Positions 44,521 to 56,279 of a stretch of 64,000 nucleotides of DNA are shown here, piece by piece. How positions within the stretch are numbered: position 1 is the stretch's first letter; each line of letters opens with the position of its first letter. The stretch comes from Laburnicola sp. R22_1. Its lineage: Eukaryota > Ascomycota > Dothideomycetes > Pleosporales > Didymosphaeriaceae. The notes below the pieces were generated by a model. The model made no database searches and was not told the origin of the DNA. It worked only from the letters and a program-made list of their open reading frames with translations. A program made the translations under genes and the position numbers. The stretch spans positions 1-64,000 of the forward strand of contig JACONQ010000003.1 in the NCBI GenBank assembly GCA_014281115.1. Reading direction: 5' to 3'.

Positions 44521-47251
44521 CTATCCCAGTAATTTCGTTTGTCGTCCCAAAAACAGTAACTTTGGCCGATCGCTTTCATACGTCACTTGCTTTTCGGCCA
44601 TGTTGATATCCATGTCCAATGGTCCTGTGCGCAAGTACTCCTGCTCATTTTCAGGATCGATGACGTGCTCATACCATAAGTGAATCCCATACGCCTTTCG
44701 CAGCGTCTGGATCAGGAGTACTTCCACACAACACCACGACCGCTCGTAATAGTGCTCGTCTATAAGACTTATCATAGCATTGCATTGGGCAAGGTTCATG
44801 GGCAGGGCAGCAACACCTGGTTTCTGTTCATCCTGGTCCACGCAGGCGAAGTCCTGACAATGTTTCAGCACCCTTTTCGGGGATTGGTAGGAACGGTATA
44901 CTTACAATCCAGACGCCTACTTGGTTTTGATCGACTTCAGGATGAATTCTAAGGAATTCCTTGATCGCCCTGAGCATGCGATTGTATTGCGTACGCTTAG
45001 TATCATCTGGCGAAAATGCGATGGTAGGGGCATCAGGGAATTTCGCGATCCATCTGTACGACATGAATATAATGAAAGAGTTCTGATCACTTTCTTTTCC
45101 CTTGGAATACTCTTGCGTGTAACCATCGTTTGACCTCGGTAGTTGACCGGACCGCAGAAAGTCGGCACAGCGGACATATTTCAAACCATCAAAGGTGGTT
45201 TGTTTCTCAGTATCATCTGCGAGGGTCCCTGCATATGTTTGACGGAGAGTCTGTAGTGATGACTCCGCTGAGTCTTTGCTTGCCCTGAGAAGTACTGGGC
45301 GCAGTTTGTCTTGAAAGACGTGTCGGTATCCTTTCCGAAGGGTTGCCTCATATCGGAGTTGAGTGAGTTGTTCCTCAACGTCGCCTGCTTCTCTTGAGAT
45401 TTGCGCTCTTAGCCCCTCTTCAATGATCTTTGTGGTTTCATCGTCGCCATTGTACACAGTGCATTCCAAAGCCGAATAATCCTGTTGGTCCCGAAGTTTG
45501 AGGTCTGCACCAGCATTGATCATCTCGACGATGTACTGTCGGTGCTCGCCAGAAATCTCATTGCACAAGGCAATGATGGGAGAGCAACCACCAGGTTGGT
45601 TGAACACAGCCAAAGCTTCGTCTTTTCGGTCCGCGAAGAGTAGTGCTCGACCGAGAAACGCTTTGGCAAAGCCGATTTTCGTCGCGTCTGGTTGCATGCA
45701 CGTGAGATCGTAATTCTTTTGCGCAATCTGGACGGCCTTTTCAGAGTCTCCTTTTGCAATATAGCACAAGGAAAGTCGCGAATAGCCAATCGCCTCCAGA
45801 ACAACATCCTTAATCTTCTGTGCCCGTTCGATGCGTTCGTTCAGTTGACTGATGGTGCTACTCAGCCGGGCCTCATCCTTGTCCATGAGATAGAGCTGAT
45901 AGTTTACCATACCCACGTTTCCTATCGCCCGACATGCGAACTTTGCCAGGTTGAGTTGCTTCGCGCCGCGGTATTGTTCTTCGGCGGCCCTCTTGGAATC
46001 TTCCAGGCGATCCATGTGGCGATATATCATGGCCAACTCTCCAGCACAGTCCACACGGAAGCGAGACTGTGGCGTGCCGTTAACGGTTTGCTCCAAGCAC
46101 TCACAGGCCTCGTGATTGCGCCCCAGCATTCGGTACATTTTCCCGATCCTGCCCAGAGTGATGTGGCTATATCGAGGGCGGTCCAGCCACTTGTTGTTTT
46201 GGCAGATATGCAGAGCAGTGCGATACGATCGAAGTGCCTCCTCCCACTCTCCCCGATCTGAATGCCCTACACCAGTATCCTGTAAAACCTCCCAGCTCCG
46301 TAGATCTTCGATGAGATTCACTATTTCTGCTGGTTTGAAATTGGTAGCCTCTCGGTCATTCGTGTATGCTTTCTTGGAAATCGGTCCGAGGACTGGTGCA
46401 TTGTGGGTGTATCCACGACTTGAATCGAAGAAGAGTATTTTCGCGTGGAGTGCATCAGGTTCGACATCTATTCGGTGGGAGACGCCGTCAGGAATATGAT
46501 AGCCCATGTTACGCGAACGCAAATCAGATACCCTTGGAAGAACACGAACCAACTTTTCAGTGTTGGTTGCGGTAGACGATTTGCTGTGGACTTTATAGAC
46601 TCTTCCGCTCTCTTCCTCGTCGGTCGCTTTCCAGCTGACGGTATATTCAGCATGAGTCGCGTTGTCCTCATGAGCCGGAGTCATATCGAAGGTATGATCT
46701 GTGCTTTCACCCGCGAGTATCCAGCTTTGCGCAAATGCCTGGTGCGTATGAACGGCGAACTCTGGATCTCCTCTTCCTGTGTCTGGCAGCCAGACATGGA
46801 GACGGATAAGCTCATGGATGTGACCATCTTCAACGAGGCTCCATAAAGGTATAGCATGCGATCCATCCGCGCTTCGCATTATCTTCCAGGTCAATTGTGT
46901 GCACTGAAGCCCATCTCCGACCAAGACCCAAACTTGGTCCAAATTGGTGGAGGAGGCAACGAGATTTTGTCTTCCCGATTCTCGCAAGAAAGCAAGAGCG
47001 ATTGCAATGTTCATCATTTTCAGCTGGCTTTGACTGCTGAACGCCACCAGCTCCGCTGCCTCCAGCCATTCCTTCCACGACAAGTTTTTGACTTGCTGTT
47101 CTTGGCTTGCGATAACGATCCTGATAATAGTGCGGATCTGGTCATCAGGCAGCTCCAGTGCATTCCCAACTGCTTGCAAGCCTTCGGTTATGGTAGACAG
47201 CGGGATGTGTTGTTTCGCTTCGCTCTGTGCCTTGTCTTCTGAGGTGGACAT
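44521..47251 (-). CDS. TPR protein with cupin-like N-terminal region and C-terminal TIR-like domain, 892 aa
   Basis: Exon 1 is 47251-44906, exon 2 is 44853-44521; the 52-bp intron has GTAAGT and CAG ends. The frame extends upstream to 47341 only with TTG, so ATG 47251 is chosen. Residues about 145-290 look like a cupin fold: EFAVHTHQAF with His168-x-His170 and YHIPDGVSH with His259. Residues about 325-560 are TPR-like repeats (GEWEEALRSYRTAL, GRNHEACECLEQ, GDSEKAVQIAQKNY). Residues 568-613 resemble an ankyrin repeat (INAGADLKLRDQQDYSALE). The C-terminus has FIIFMSYRW (726-734), VGVWIDFACVDQD (778-790, the intron lies after WI) and ERSWCCVEV (819-827), which match the beta-1, central and W-C-x-x-E parts of TIR domains; Glu826 sits where the TIR NADase Glu lies. 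TIR-like and HET domains are distantly similar. Predicted role: signalling in recognition or cell death; this is inference. Intact, and RIP-free. Confidence 0.75.
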
Positions 47252-47690
47252 GGCTACACTTGAAGTATCACTTTCCTCGCTAATGATTCGCGCGTAGCGG
47301 CAGGGGCGATGTCCTGGTATGAAGCTGGACGAAATGAACAAGAGAACGAGATGTGAGGGGCCAGGCTGTAGTTGCTGCGGGGTATCGTAAAAGAACGAAC
47401 TTCAGACTTGGCCCCCCACCCCGAGGTGCGTCGCGCTCCCAACACAGCGATTAGAGCAGAACCTCCGCATAATCGTCCAATTGCTATCCAGTTCCCAGCC
47501 ACAAAGCTAGTGTCGTTGGATGATTGGTGGCAACTAGGCTCGTCAGGGTCTGGATGGATCATAGGTGTCTAGTATGTCGATTAACAATCACAAAACAACA
47601 ATTCGCCATTAATGTTATTTTACAGTAATAGGCAGCAGCGAACGCCTATTTATTCTCGTGTTCTCGTATCGTACATAGGTTGTCACCGTG
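47252..47690 (-). promoter_or_regulatory. 5' flank of the TIR/TPR gene and edge of island 2
   Basis: About 430 bp of normal composition upstream of the ATG, with no known site recognised. RIPped sequence begins near 47690. Confidence 0.5.
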
Positions 47691-48969
47691 ACCTTAATAA
47701 TATTTTATTCGCTAGAATTTGCTTATAAAAAACTAGAAAACCAAGCTAATTAAAATTCCTACTAACAAATTACACCCTCTAACCTAATCTTCGTCTTTTA
47801 AGTAGATTTATAAGGTGTTATATAAGGATATAAATAAGCCTAACCTTCTTAAGAAATAGTTCTCTAGTCTTTCTAATTACGTTTTAAATATTTATATATA
47901 TATTAAACAATAGTAAATTACTATATAGTAAGGTATAATTACCTAAAGTAATATACCTACTCCGCCTCTTTCTTAGATTTTTAGATCTTATAATAAGAAA
48001 AACGATATGCCCCTAGTAATAAAATATATAACTCTAGTTATAATTAAAAGATATCTTAAAGAAAGTTAGAGATTATATAGGCATAATCTATTTTTTAGAT
48101 TTTTTAGCCTTTTCTCTTTAATTATATACTCTAAGCTAAAGTTACTACTAATCTTTTTATATCTCTAAGTGTTATTAGTAAATTAGTTAGGCGCACTTTC
48201 TTCTAAAACTAGAGTATAACCTCTACCTTAGTAGAGCTTAGCTATATTGCTTCTAAGGTCCTTAGAATTTAGTGTTAATACTAGAGTTAGTCTAGATATT
48301 ATTTTCTTTTTACCTAGACTAATTATTAACTAAGTTTGGCTTAAAACTAAAGGTAAACGTATAGAGCGTTTTTATAATTATTAGAATTAAGTAATAAACT
48401 AGCTAGTAAGAGCTTTAAGTTACTTTAGTAATTAAGAGAGTAAGATACTACAGTATTTAAGTGATTATATAATAATTTAGTAATAATTATAAAGAATTAA
48501 AAATATAAAAGCTAGATTCTAGTCTTAAGTATATTCTAATTTCTTATAGTAATTAAGTTAGATTATAAGTAATTATACTACCTAGAAAGAATAGTTTTTA
48601 TACTAAGTGTAAGTATTATAATTTAATTTTTCTTAGCGTAATCCTCTTTAGTTATATACTTTTATCTTCTAGAACTAATTTCTAGTTTTTATCTCTAGAG
48701 TTTTATAACTCTTTAGCCTTTTTAGTCTTTGCTTATTATTCTACTATATAAAGCTAATTAAATTCTTTTTCTTTTTTATTACTTTAATATAGACTAAATC
48801 TTATAATAATTTACTAACTACTTACTATAAAATACTTTAGGTAGAGTTATATAAAAAAGTGTAATAGTATATAGAGTTATATTATAATACTAAGAAAAGT
48901 AATAGTTAATAGTATTAAGTAGAAAGCTTAAAGATAAATTATATTATAGCCTCTTATAGGCTAATAAAT
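47691..48969. other. AT-rich RIPped stretch, no relic identified
   Basis: TA-rich with CA/TG nearly absent. Frames show no familiar pattern. A repeated phrase, AGTTACTTTAGTAATTAAGAGAG (48.42 kb), recurs in similar form near 49.56 kb. This suggests old tandem copies. Confidence 0.5.
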
Positions 48970-49830
48970 AGGTTCGGGGTATCTAGATTAGGTATAGAGT
49001 TAGATTGGAGTCGTATAGACTATAGGTATAGGTTAGATTAGGTTGTATAAACCTTAAGTTAGGTTAGATTAATTATATAAGACTTTAAACCTAACCTAAT
49101 CTATACCTAACCTAATTATATAAGACCTAACCTAATTATATAAGATTCTAGCTTAATATAACTTAGTTTAATATTATTTAAATTATATTTTTAATTAATT
49201 ATAATAGCTATTTATTATAGACTAAATCGGTATTCTAGGGTTAAGTTAGAGACTTAGAGTTAGGGTCTTATATAAGTAGAGTTAGGTTAAGGTTAAAGTC
49301 TTATATAAGTAGAATTAGGTTAAGTTAAGTTAGATTATATAAGACTATAACTCTAACCTAACTCTACTTATATAAGAATCTAACCCTAACCTAACCTATA
49401 CCTATTTACTAGTCTAGCCTCTTAGCTACTAGTATAAATTTATAAAAGAAAAAAGTTAATATACTAGATAAAAAGCTTACCTTAAAAGAATATAGGTATT
49501 TAACTCAAATAGCTTTTAGAAAAATTTAGTAATTACTAAAGTAAATTACTAGTAGAAGCTTAGATTTACTTTAGTAATTAAGAGAATAAATTACTAGTTA
49601 TTTAGTAAGTAATTATATAATAATTTAATAATAACTAGACTAGTAAATTAATATAAGCGAGGTGAAAGTTAGATTTCTATATATAAAACTCCAACTCTAA
49701 CCTAATCTATACTTATAAATTTTATACTAGTAATAAATATAGATTAGATTAAAATTATATAAGCTATAGATTAGGTTAGAATTATATAAACTAGATTATA
49801 TTAGGTTTAATTAATTATATTTTTATTAGT
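48970..49830. repeat. Imperfect inverted repeat region with telomere-like CCTAACC/GGTTAGG motifs
   Basis: Blocks of GGTTAGATTAGGT type alternate with AACCTAACCTAATC type and with a TTATATAAG spacer. The motif changes strand several times within the region (e.g. 49000-49140, 49250-49410, 49690-49800). The unit is CCTAA/CCCTAA-like but not a regular telomere. It may be a decayed interstitial telomeric satellite or a palindromic minisatellite. Confidence 0.55.
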
Positions 49831-49850
49831 TATATATATTTTATAACATA

Positions 49851-52054
49851 TTCTATTAGTAGCCCGAATAGATTAGTCCGCCGGATAGTTTTTCTTAGCA
49901 ACTTCGAGGTCCCTTATAACTTATTATAGAACACCACTAATATTACTTTATAGTGACTTATAATAATCTACTATAACTTATAATATACTAAGTTACTATT
50001 TAATCTACTTTTTACGTCGTGTAGCCTCTTTGCGCGACTACTGCAGTCGCGTAAAGCTAAGGAGTCTTTCTTGGCAGTACGAACTTATAACAAGACTCCC
50101 TATAATATATAATATATTATCTACTATACTATATATAGACAATATATAGTATACTTATTATAATTCGCAGTAAAGTATACTATATCTTAAGTAGTACTTT
50201 ATCTAATTTTTAGTTACTAAGTGCGTACTATTACAAGATAAAGTTAACCTATTATTTTTAGCCTTATAGTAACCTATAATAAAATCACTCTAATTTACTA
50301 TTAACACTATCTGAAAATAAGCTACTAAGGATAATATCTAACTCCTCCTCTATCTTTTTATCTATTTAATAGGTCCTTACGTTATGCCTAGACTCTCCGC
50401 ACCTTCTATAGTAGCGTTGTGTTAAGGGATCTGCCTCTCCCTTACTACTATCTCGCACCCTTTTTAATAACTTCACCCTAATAGAAGGGCTTTCTACTTC
50501 TAAATCTGCTTCCTAAGTAAAGCCTAGCGTTCCACCTTTGTAAATGCGCTTTCTTTTACGCGTTTTTTGCTTTGTTAGAACCTTAATTTGCTTCTTAAGT
50601 TCCTTAATATGGGTCTCTTAAAGTACACTATAGTAGAGCATAAGTTTAGCACCTTTTATAAGCTATGAGTAGCTCGATTTAGTATTAGGTAGAGACCGAA
50701 TAAAAGAGTCGCGTACAAGCTTTAACTGGGATTTAAACTTAAGGGTATTACTTAAAGTCCTGGCTTGCCATAGTGTATCTAGTGGGGTACCCTAAGATAG
50801 AGTGTGAATACGCATATTAAGGCGATTTACTACTACTAACACATCTAAAGGAATAAGTCTAGAGGCCTTAAAGGCTTTCTTGCAGTTTTCTAGTATAAAT
50901 ATATTAAAAAACACATCGCGAAAGGCTAGTAGAAAGCCCTCTTTGTCGATATAAAAGACGCGTTGGCGCGCTAAGTCCTACACGCGCTAGAAGTACTTTA
51001 CCTTTAGTGGCGCGAAATAGACTATATTAAGCGGCTAGAGGATATAAGATAAGTGCGCTAGTATATAGAGTGTTAGAATCTTCTGTTTTAGGTAATAATC
51101 CTTAAAATTCTAGGAGTAGTGGCTTTTATAGCTGTCTAGAATAAGTAACCTCTATAACTCTACTATGCGCGGCCTTATATACGTGTTAAAGTGCTTTAAC
51201 TACGCAATTCTAAGCTCGCTATTAGTCTAGCTAGTCTTAGAGACTAAGAGCTTCTAATTGCGGGGGATACTAGTCTCCTTATACCACGCTAAGATGTAGA
51301 CTCGCCCTTTATAGATAATAAAGAGTGGAGTAGTATACCTAGTAGCGCAAATACTCTAAATTACTATAACCTACTTGCGGTTGCCTAGCTAAATAAGCGT
51401 AGGTTAAGAACGTCTTTCTAAACTAGTTACAACCTTTATTAAGCTAATAACTCCTATCTAGAAGCCTATCTTATTAAAGTTATAGATATCTTTATCCTAC
51501 ACTCTATACTTAGCTTTTATATTTTCTACTAGCTAAAACCACGCGTTTATAACCTCTAGGTCTTTCTATTATATTCTCTATTAGTCCTTTGCTTAACTAA
51601 AAGCCATTTTAAGCTTAGGTATGCGCTTTATAAAGCGCTAAGCCTAGTATTATTCTATAGAGTCTCTGTGCCACGCAGCTAGTAGTTTGTTAGCCATATC
51701 TTTTACCTTATCTAGCTAGAGTGCAAATCCTTACAAATCTAGGTTAAGAATATACTATATAAGTGTCTGCTCTTTAGTTATAGTAAGCTTTGCTATGCCT
51801 AATTATATATCTACTTAGGCGGTAATTTTATTAATTTAATTGCTTAGTGTAGACTTTAGAATATTATATACTACAGTAGCGCATCGCAGGCTTAAAATTT
51901 ACTTATTCTAATAGGCGTGAAGGGCAAGATTAATTCTGCCTTCTTAATTAGATAATAACGCGTTATATTGTTAAGACATTATAATTCATAGTGAAGTGTT
52001 GTAGTCTTGGCAAAAACTATCTAGCGGACTAATCTATTCGGGCTACTAATAGAA
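49851..52054 (-). mobile_element. Fot1-like element (copy 2, sibling of 31879-33711)
   Basis: Inverted ends start TTCTATTAGTAGCCCGAATA and end with its complement; the match covers about 45 bp to ..GATAGTTTTT. TA flanks at 49849-49850 and 52055-52056. Length 2,204 bp. The ends and protein resemble copy 1. It is GC-richer than copy 1, hence less RIPped. Confidence 0.88.
50330..51979 (-). pseudogene. Fot1-like transposase relic
   Basis: Reads on the minus strand from ATG 51979 (MSQQYNALLSNQEGRINLAL). Recognisable: VKDMANKLLAAWHRDSIE (51.7 kb), a YNFNKIGF-type first catalytic region (51.47 kb), IYKGRVYILAWYKETS-like sequence (51.28 kb), the second catalytic region LILDSYKSHY-like (51.13 kb) and a Lys-rich C-terminal tail (50.6 kb). 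Broken by TAG/TAA. About 550 codons, the normal size for Fot1. Confidence 0.8.
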
Positions 52055-53230
52055 TATATTAGTAAATTATTATATTATTATTATTAACGTTTTTATTACT
52101 TCTAAATTTTTTGTAAAGTAAATATAGCCATAGGCAAATTATATAGGTAAATAAGGGGCACTTTTCTCTAGTAAAAAAGCCCTTTAAAGGGGGTTAAGGA
52201 AAAACTAACACTAGTGGCCTATTGTCTATCTAAAGCGTAAATTAAAATTTCTAATAAAGTTTTTTCTAAATTAGAAGATAGTAATATGCCTTAATTAACT
52301 TTTTGTCCTATAAGTTTAAATCTTAATAACTTATTAAGACTAGTAACTACTTAAAGATTTCTTAATTATTAGAGGTACTTGCTAATAGTTTTCCTATTCT
52401 ATAAGTTTAATCTAGTAACTTAGTTAAGACTAGCTTAAATAGTTAGAAATTTCTTAATTATTAGAGATACTAGCTTATTTAGGCTACTTTTCTTCTTATC
52501 TATAAAGATTAGTTTTTAGTGTTTAAAAACTAGAGAAGGAGAGGACGAGATTTAAACTTACTAAGGAGTCGAAGTTTTCGCTTATTTCTAGACTAAAATT
52601 CTTGCTTATAGTCCTCTACTATAGCGTAGATTTACTATCTAGACGTAAATTATTATATAAAATACTTTTATTATAATAGTAGTAATTATTATATTTATTT
52701 ATTATAGTAAAAGTATAGCTTTACAATTAAATATATACATTAAAACTACTTAAGTGTCTAATTATTTACTTTATAAATTATTACTTTGTCTTTTTTTTAA
52801 AACTAGCCTACTACTACTAGCCTTTAATAAGAAAATTAAGTTACTTATATAAGACTATATATATATATATATATATATAATAAAAAGTTTTATAAATCTA
52901 TAAGGCTTTACTTACCTTAGGTAAAATATATATCTTTAGTAATTATTCTTTAGTTATAAGCTTTATATATTTTTATATACTCTCTAAGATATTAAATATA
53001 TAACTATATACCTTGTAGTTTATATATAACTTTTATTTAGTGTAAAGAAGATATTTAAAAAGAGTTTAAGTGTAGCTCTTATACTTAATTTAAGCTCTAA
53101 TATATATTTATTCTAATATCTAGCTAGTCTATATATAATTTTTACTATACTTAAATAGATAACTAACTATATAATAAATATGTTAAATGGGTACTCTATA
53201 GCTAGCTATATAGATATTAAATTCTAATTC
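52055..53230. other. AT-rich RIPped stretch with a TA dinucleotide run
   Basis: No relic frame recognised. A (TA)n run of about 26 bases lies near 52855-52880. Two similar phrases, TTATTAGAGGTACTTGCTAA and TTATTAGAGATACTAGCTTA, occur at about 52365 and 52460, showing a short tandem duplication. Confidence 0.5.
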
Positions 53231-53499
53231 TCTATACTAGCAAGCGTGGAGGGTATACGGGGCAATTATACAAGAAAAAGGAAATAACATAATAGAACGA
53301 CTTAGTATTAATTACTTATCTCTAGAGAGAGTACGAATAGAAAGAAGAAGATCTTGCGACGCATAGACTGCGGCACATAGGCATTACGTAATTCCTACAT
53401 AATACTATCGTGCGGCAATATTAAAACCTTAACACTCTTAGGTGCTCTTGCCTATATAGTGTACAGACACTAGCAACTTTTTATTTTAAGATTGCTGTT
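53231..53499. other. Higher-GC island before the copia relic, unidentified
   Basis: About 270 bp of less RIPped sequence with no open frame of note. It could be an LTR or flank of the neighbouring copia relic, but no second copy exists in the window to test this. Confidence 0.35.
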
Positions 53500-55249
53500 A
53501 GTAGTTCTCCTTTCCTCCATACTAACTATCTACTTGCTAATATTTACCCTATCTATTTATTATTCCCCTATCCGTATAGGGATATCTAAATTGTTAATAA
53601 AGGCGACAGAGTTCTTGTTTAGTGAAGAAAGACATAGTTTCTTCCTTACTAATATTAAAGAAAGGGTGTTCCTATTTACGTACAATAGGTACAGTTGTAT
53701 TGTTCTTTTATATAATAATATCTAGAATATTATTAAAGTAGGCACCTAGCTTATTAGCATTTTCTAGTAATAGTAGGAATAGTGTTAGAGTGTCTAGAAT
53801 ATAGTAAGTAACTGTTCCTATTAAGTTTATAATTTGTATAGTTCCTAGAGATTTTTATAGGTTCTAACCTCCAAAGCTAATATTAGTATTACTAGGTATC
53901 TAATTAATCTTTATATAAGGATTGTCTTATATATATGCCTCTAGCTATACTTTACTAATAGTGAAAATTCTTACTACACTTATATTCTATAGTTTACCTT
54001 AGTATATTATATAGTATTAATCTTTAAGAATAAACTATTCTGTACACTCCTCTAGCTTTGTCTTATAAATGTGTTCACTAGTTGTGTAGTAAAGATAGGC
54101 AGTAGTAGTTAGGTAGAACACTTAATTATTACTGTCCTTATTATTTTTACGCTACTTCTCTTTTTTGTGTAAAGTAGGTCCCTTATTATTATACTCTTCT
54201 ATATCCTAAATATAGGACTAAATAGTTTTATATATAGGCGTTTTATTATTATACTCTTTATAAAAGATAATATACTACCTTGTTGTGTGGGTACGCTTAT
54301 CGCGCGAATGTTTAGAAGACTAATAACCTTTCTTATAGTACACAAAACACTTCTTTAGTCTTATATAAATATTGTTCAATTAGAATCTAAATCGCGATAA
54401 TAATAGTACAAATTATCCGCGAAATCCTTATTTATAAGAGACTAGTAGTCTGCCTCTTTATATAGAAAAGTTATATTTACGATTAGTATAGTATGTATTA
54501 GCCTTTTATAAGTGCTAATTAGATTGGCAATTAATTATAACTTAGATTAACGCACAGAGATTAGTAAATAGAGCTTTATAGGTAGGCTTAGGGGTAAACA
54601 TAGCCTACTGTAGCTCTAGGTGTCTATAGTATGCTTATATAATAGTAGTATAGAGAGGAATTTTCCTAGTAAAGTCTGCACCTAATGCTCTCTATATAAG
54701 AGTAAGCCTATTAATTATTACCTCTAGAACTTCGTGTAGACTCTTATTAGGGTTCTTGCGCTAGCATTATGCGAAAGTTATTATAGTCTAGTCTATTTAA
54801 TACTAGTTATAGTTAATAATAGTATTAAAGTAACTATTAAGTACTTCGTATAAGCACTTCTATAATTATCTAGAATAGATAGTATAAAGGTAATACTGTG
54901 CCGCACAGCTAGTAAGGATATCTAGAAAGATATCTAGATATTAATTCTTAGCAATATCTAGGCGTCTATATAGATCTATAAAGATCCTAGTCTTATTTGC
55001 TAAAATATTATATAAAGCTCTAGTATAGTTATTATTTTTATTCTATGCCTTTTAAAATTAGATTATCTTATTAGCTAGAATTCTCTAAGAAGGTAGGTTA
55101 TACTTGGGTGGAAGCTTATACGGGTTAGATTATAGTATAGGCTTAGTCTATATAGATTAGTATAGTGCCTATAATTCGCGTTTAACTAGTGGTGGCTCTA
55201 TTCTATATAGCATTTAATAATTATAAGTAGGTGGACAAAATAGTAGTTG
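53500..55249 (-). pseudogene. Ty1/copia pol relic, left part
   Basis: The minus strand carries a copia GAG-pre-integrase region: YFNNILDIII (53.74 kb), GHPFFNISKEET (53.66 kb) and FFTKQELCRLYQQFRYPYTD (53.6 kb), where the last matches the fungal copia RRFGHP motif with His to Tyr. A protease-like region lies near 53.9-54.1 kb. The relic is interrupted by the gypsy element and continues at 63588. Confidence 0.65.
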
Positions 55250-55254
55250 GGTAC

Positions 55255-55532
55255 TATAATGGTTCGTGGCTGTCTCCCTACTAGTTATTTACTATTACCT
55301 TTCCTTTCACACCCTAATAGCGCCTTTTACCTTATAGAAGGCGCCTTTCCTAGTTAGTGTTAGCGCGTGGTTCGTGTGGGCCTATACCCTACGCCGTCCA
55401 CTATATAAGTAAGGGCCCCCTAGTTCCCTTCCTTATCCCCTATCTTAGTATAGTCTTAATTTAGTTATCTCTTTTAACTATACTAGCTGTCCCTAAGAGG
55501 TTTGCCCTATAAGGCCGTGTACCGCCCTTATA
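55255..55532 (+). repeat. Gypsy 5' LTR, 278 bp
   Basis: Begins TATAATGG where the other LTR has TGTAACAG. It carries a 21-bp extra stretch (about 55325-55345) made of TTACCTTATAGAAGGCGCCT-like sequence that the 3' LTR lacks, partly repeating the nearby AGCGCCTTT. Confidence 0.9.
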
Positions 55533-56279
55533 TTATACTAAGATTAAATTTCTTTCGCTGTAGACAGCAACATAATATCTACTCCTCCCTTAAAACGCTG
55601 CCCATAGGCGGTTAAATTAGTAAAAGTTTTAGCTTACTAGGTTAGGCTAGAAGCGTATTAGTTACTTTAGTTCTAGGCAGTATTATTACACTGCGCTAAG
55701 GTAGGTTAGGCCATTGCTTACTAGGTTAGGCCAGAAGTTTGTTAGTTACTTTAGTGTCAGACAGTATTGCTACACTACGCTAAGGTGGGTTAGGCTATCG
55801 CTTACTAGGTTAGGCTAGAAGTTATTAGTTACTTTAGTGCTAGGCAGTATTGTTATACTGCGCTAAGGCCTACTTAGAGAGGTTGCTTACCTAGTTAGGT
55901 AGGGAGTTTCTAAACAAACAAATAACAATCACTAAATAATAACTACTACGCCACACCCTATAGAGCTAACTTGCCTAATAACCTCCTTTTAGCGCTATTA
56001 CAGTAAGGGCATAAGGTATAGAGCCAGGCCATAGAGGTAATATAGAGGTCGAAGTTTCACGCATTTTATCTCACACTTTATCTTTCACTAAATCTTTTCT
56101 TAGCTTAGACTATGCGCTAGCTCGCACGCTATATAAGACCTGCCACCCTAGGTCTATTCGCTACACCCTCTCCGCAACTCCCACTTCGCTCCACTCCACT
56201 ACTGCCTATACTATAGCAAGCTACCGCCCTTTAATTTAGAAGACTTCTAAAACGTTTCTAGCGTTCTCTCTACCCCTAG

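Noticed and set aside
44292..44579. A further exon or separate gene after the TIR/TPR gene
   Set aside because: The frame differs from exon 2, no splice sites join it, and exon 2 ends with its own stop after RQTKLLG. It also overlaps the end of that gene.
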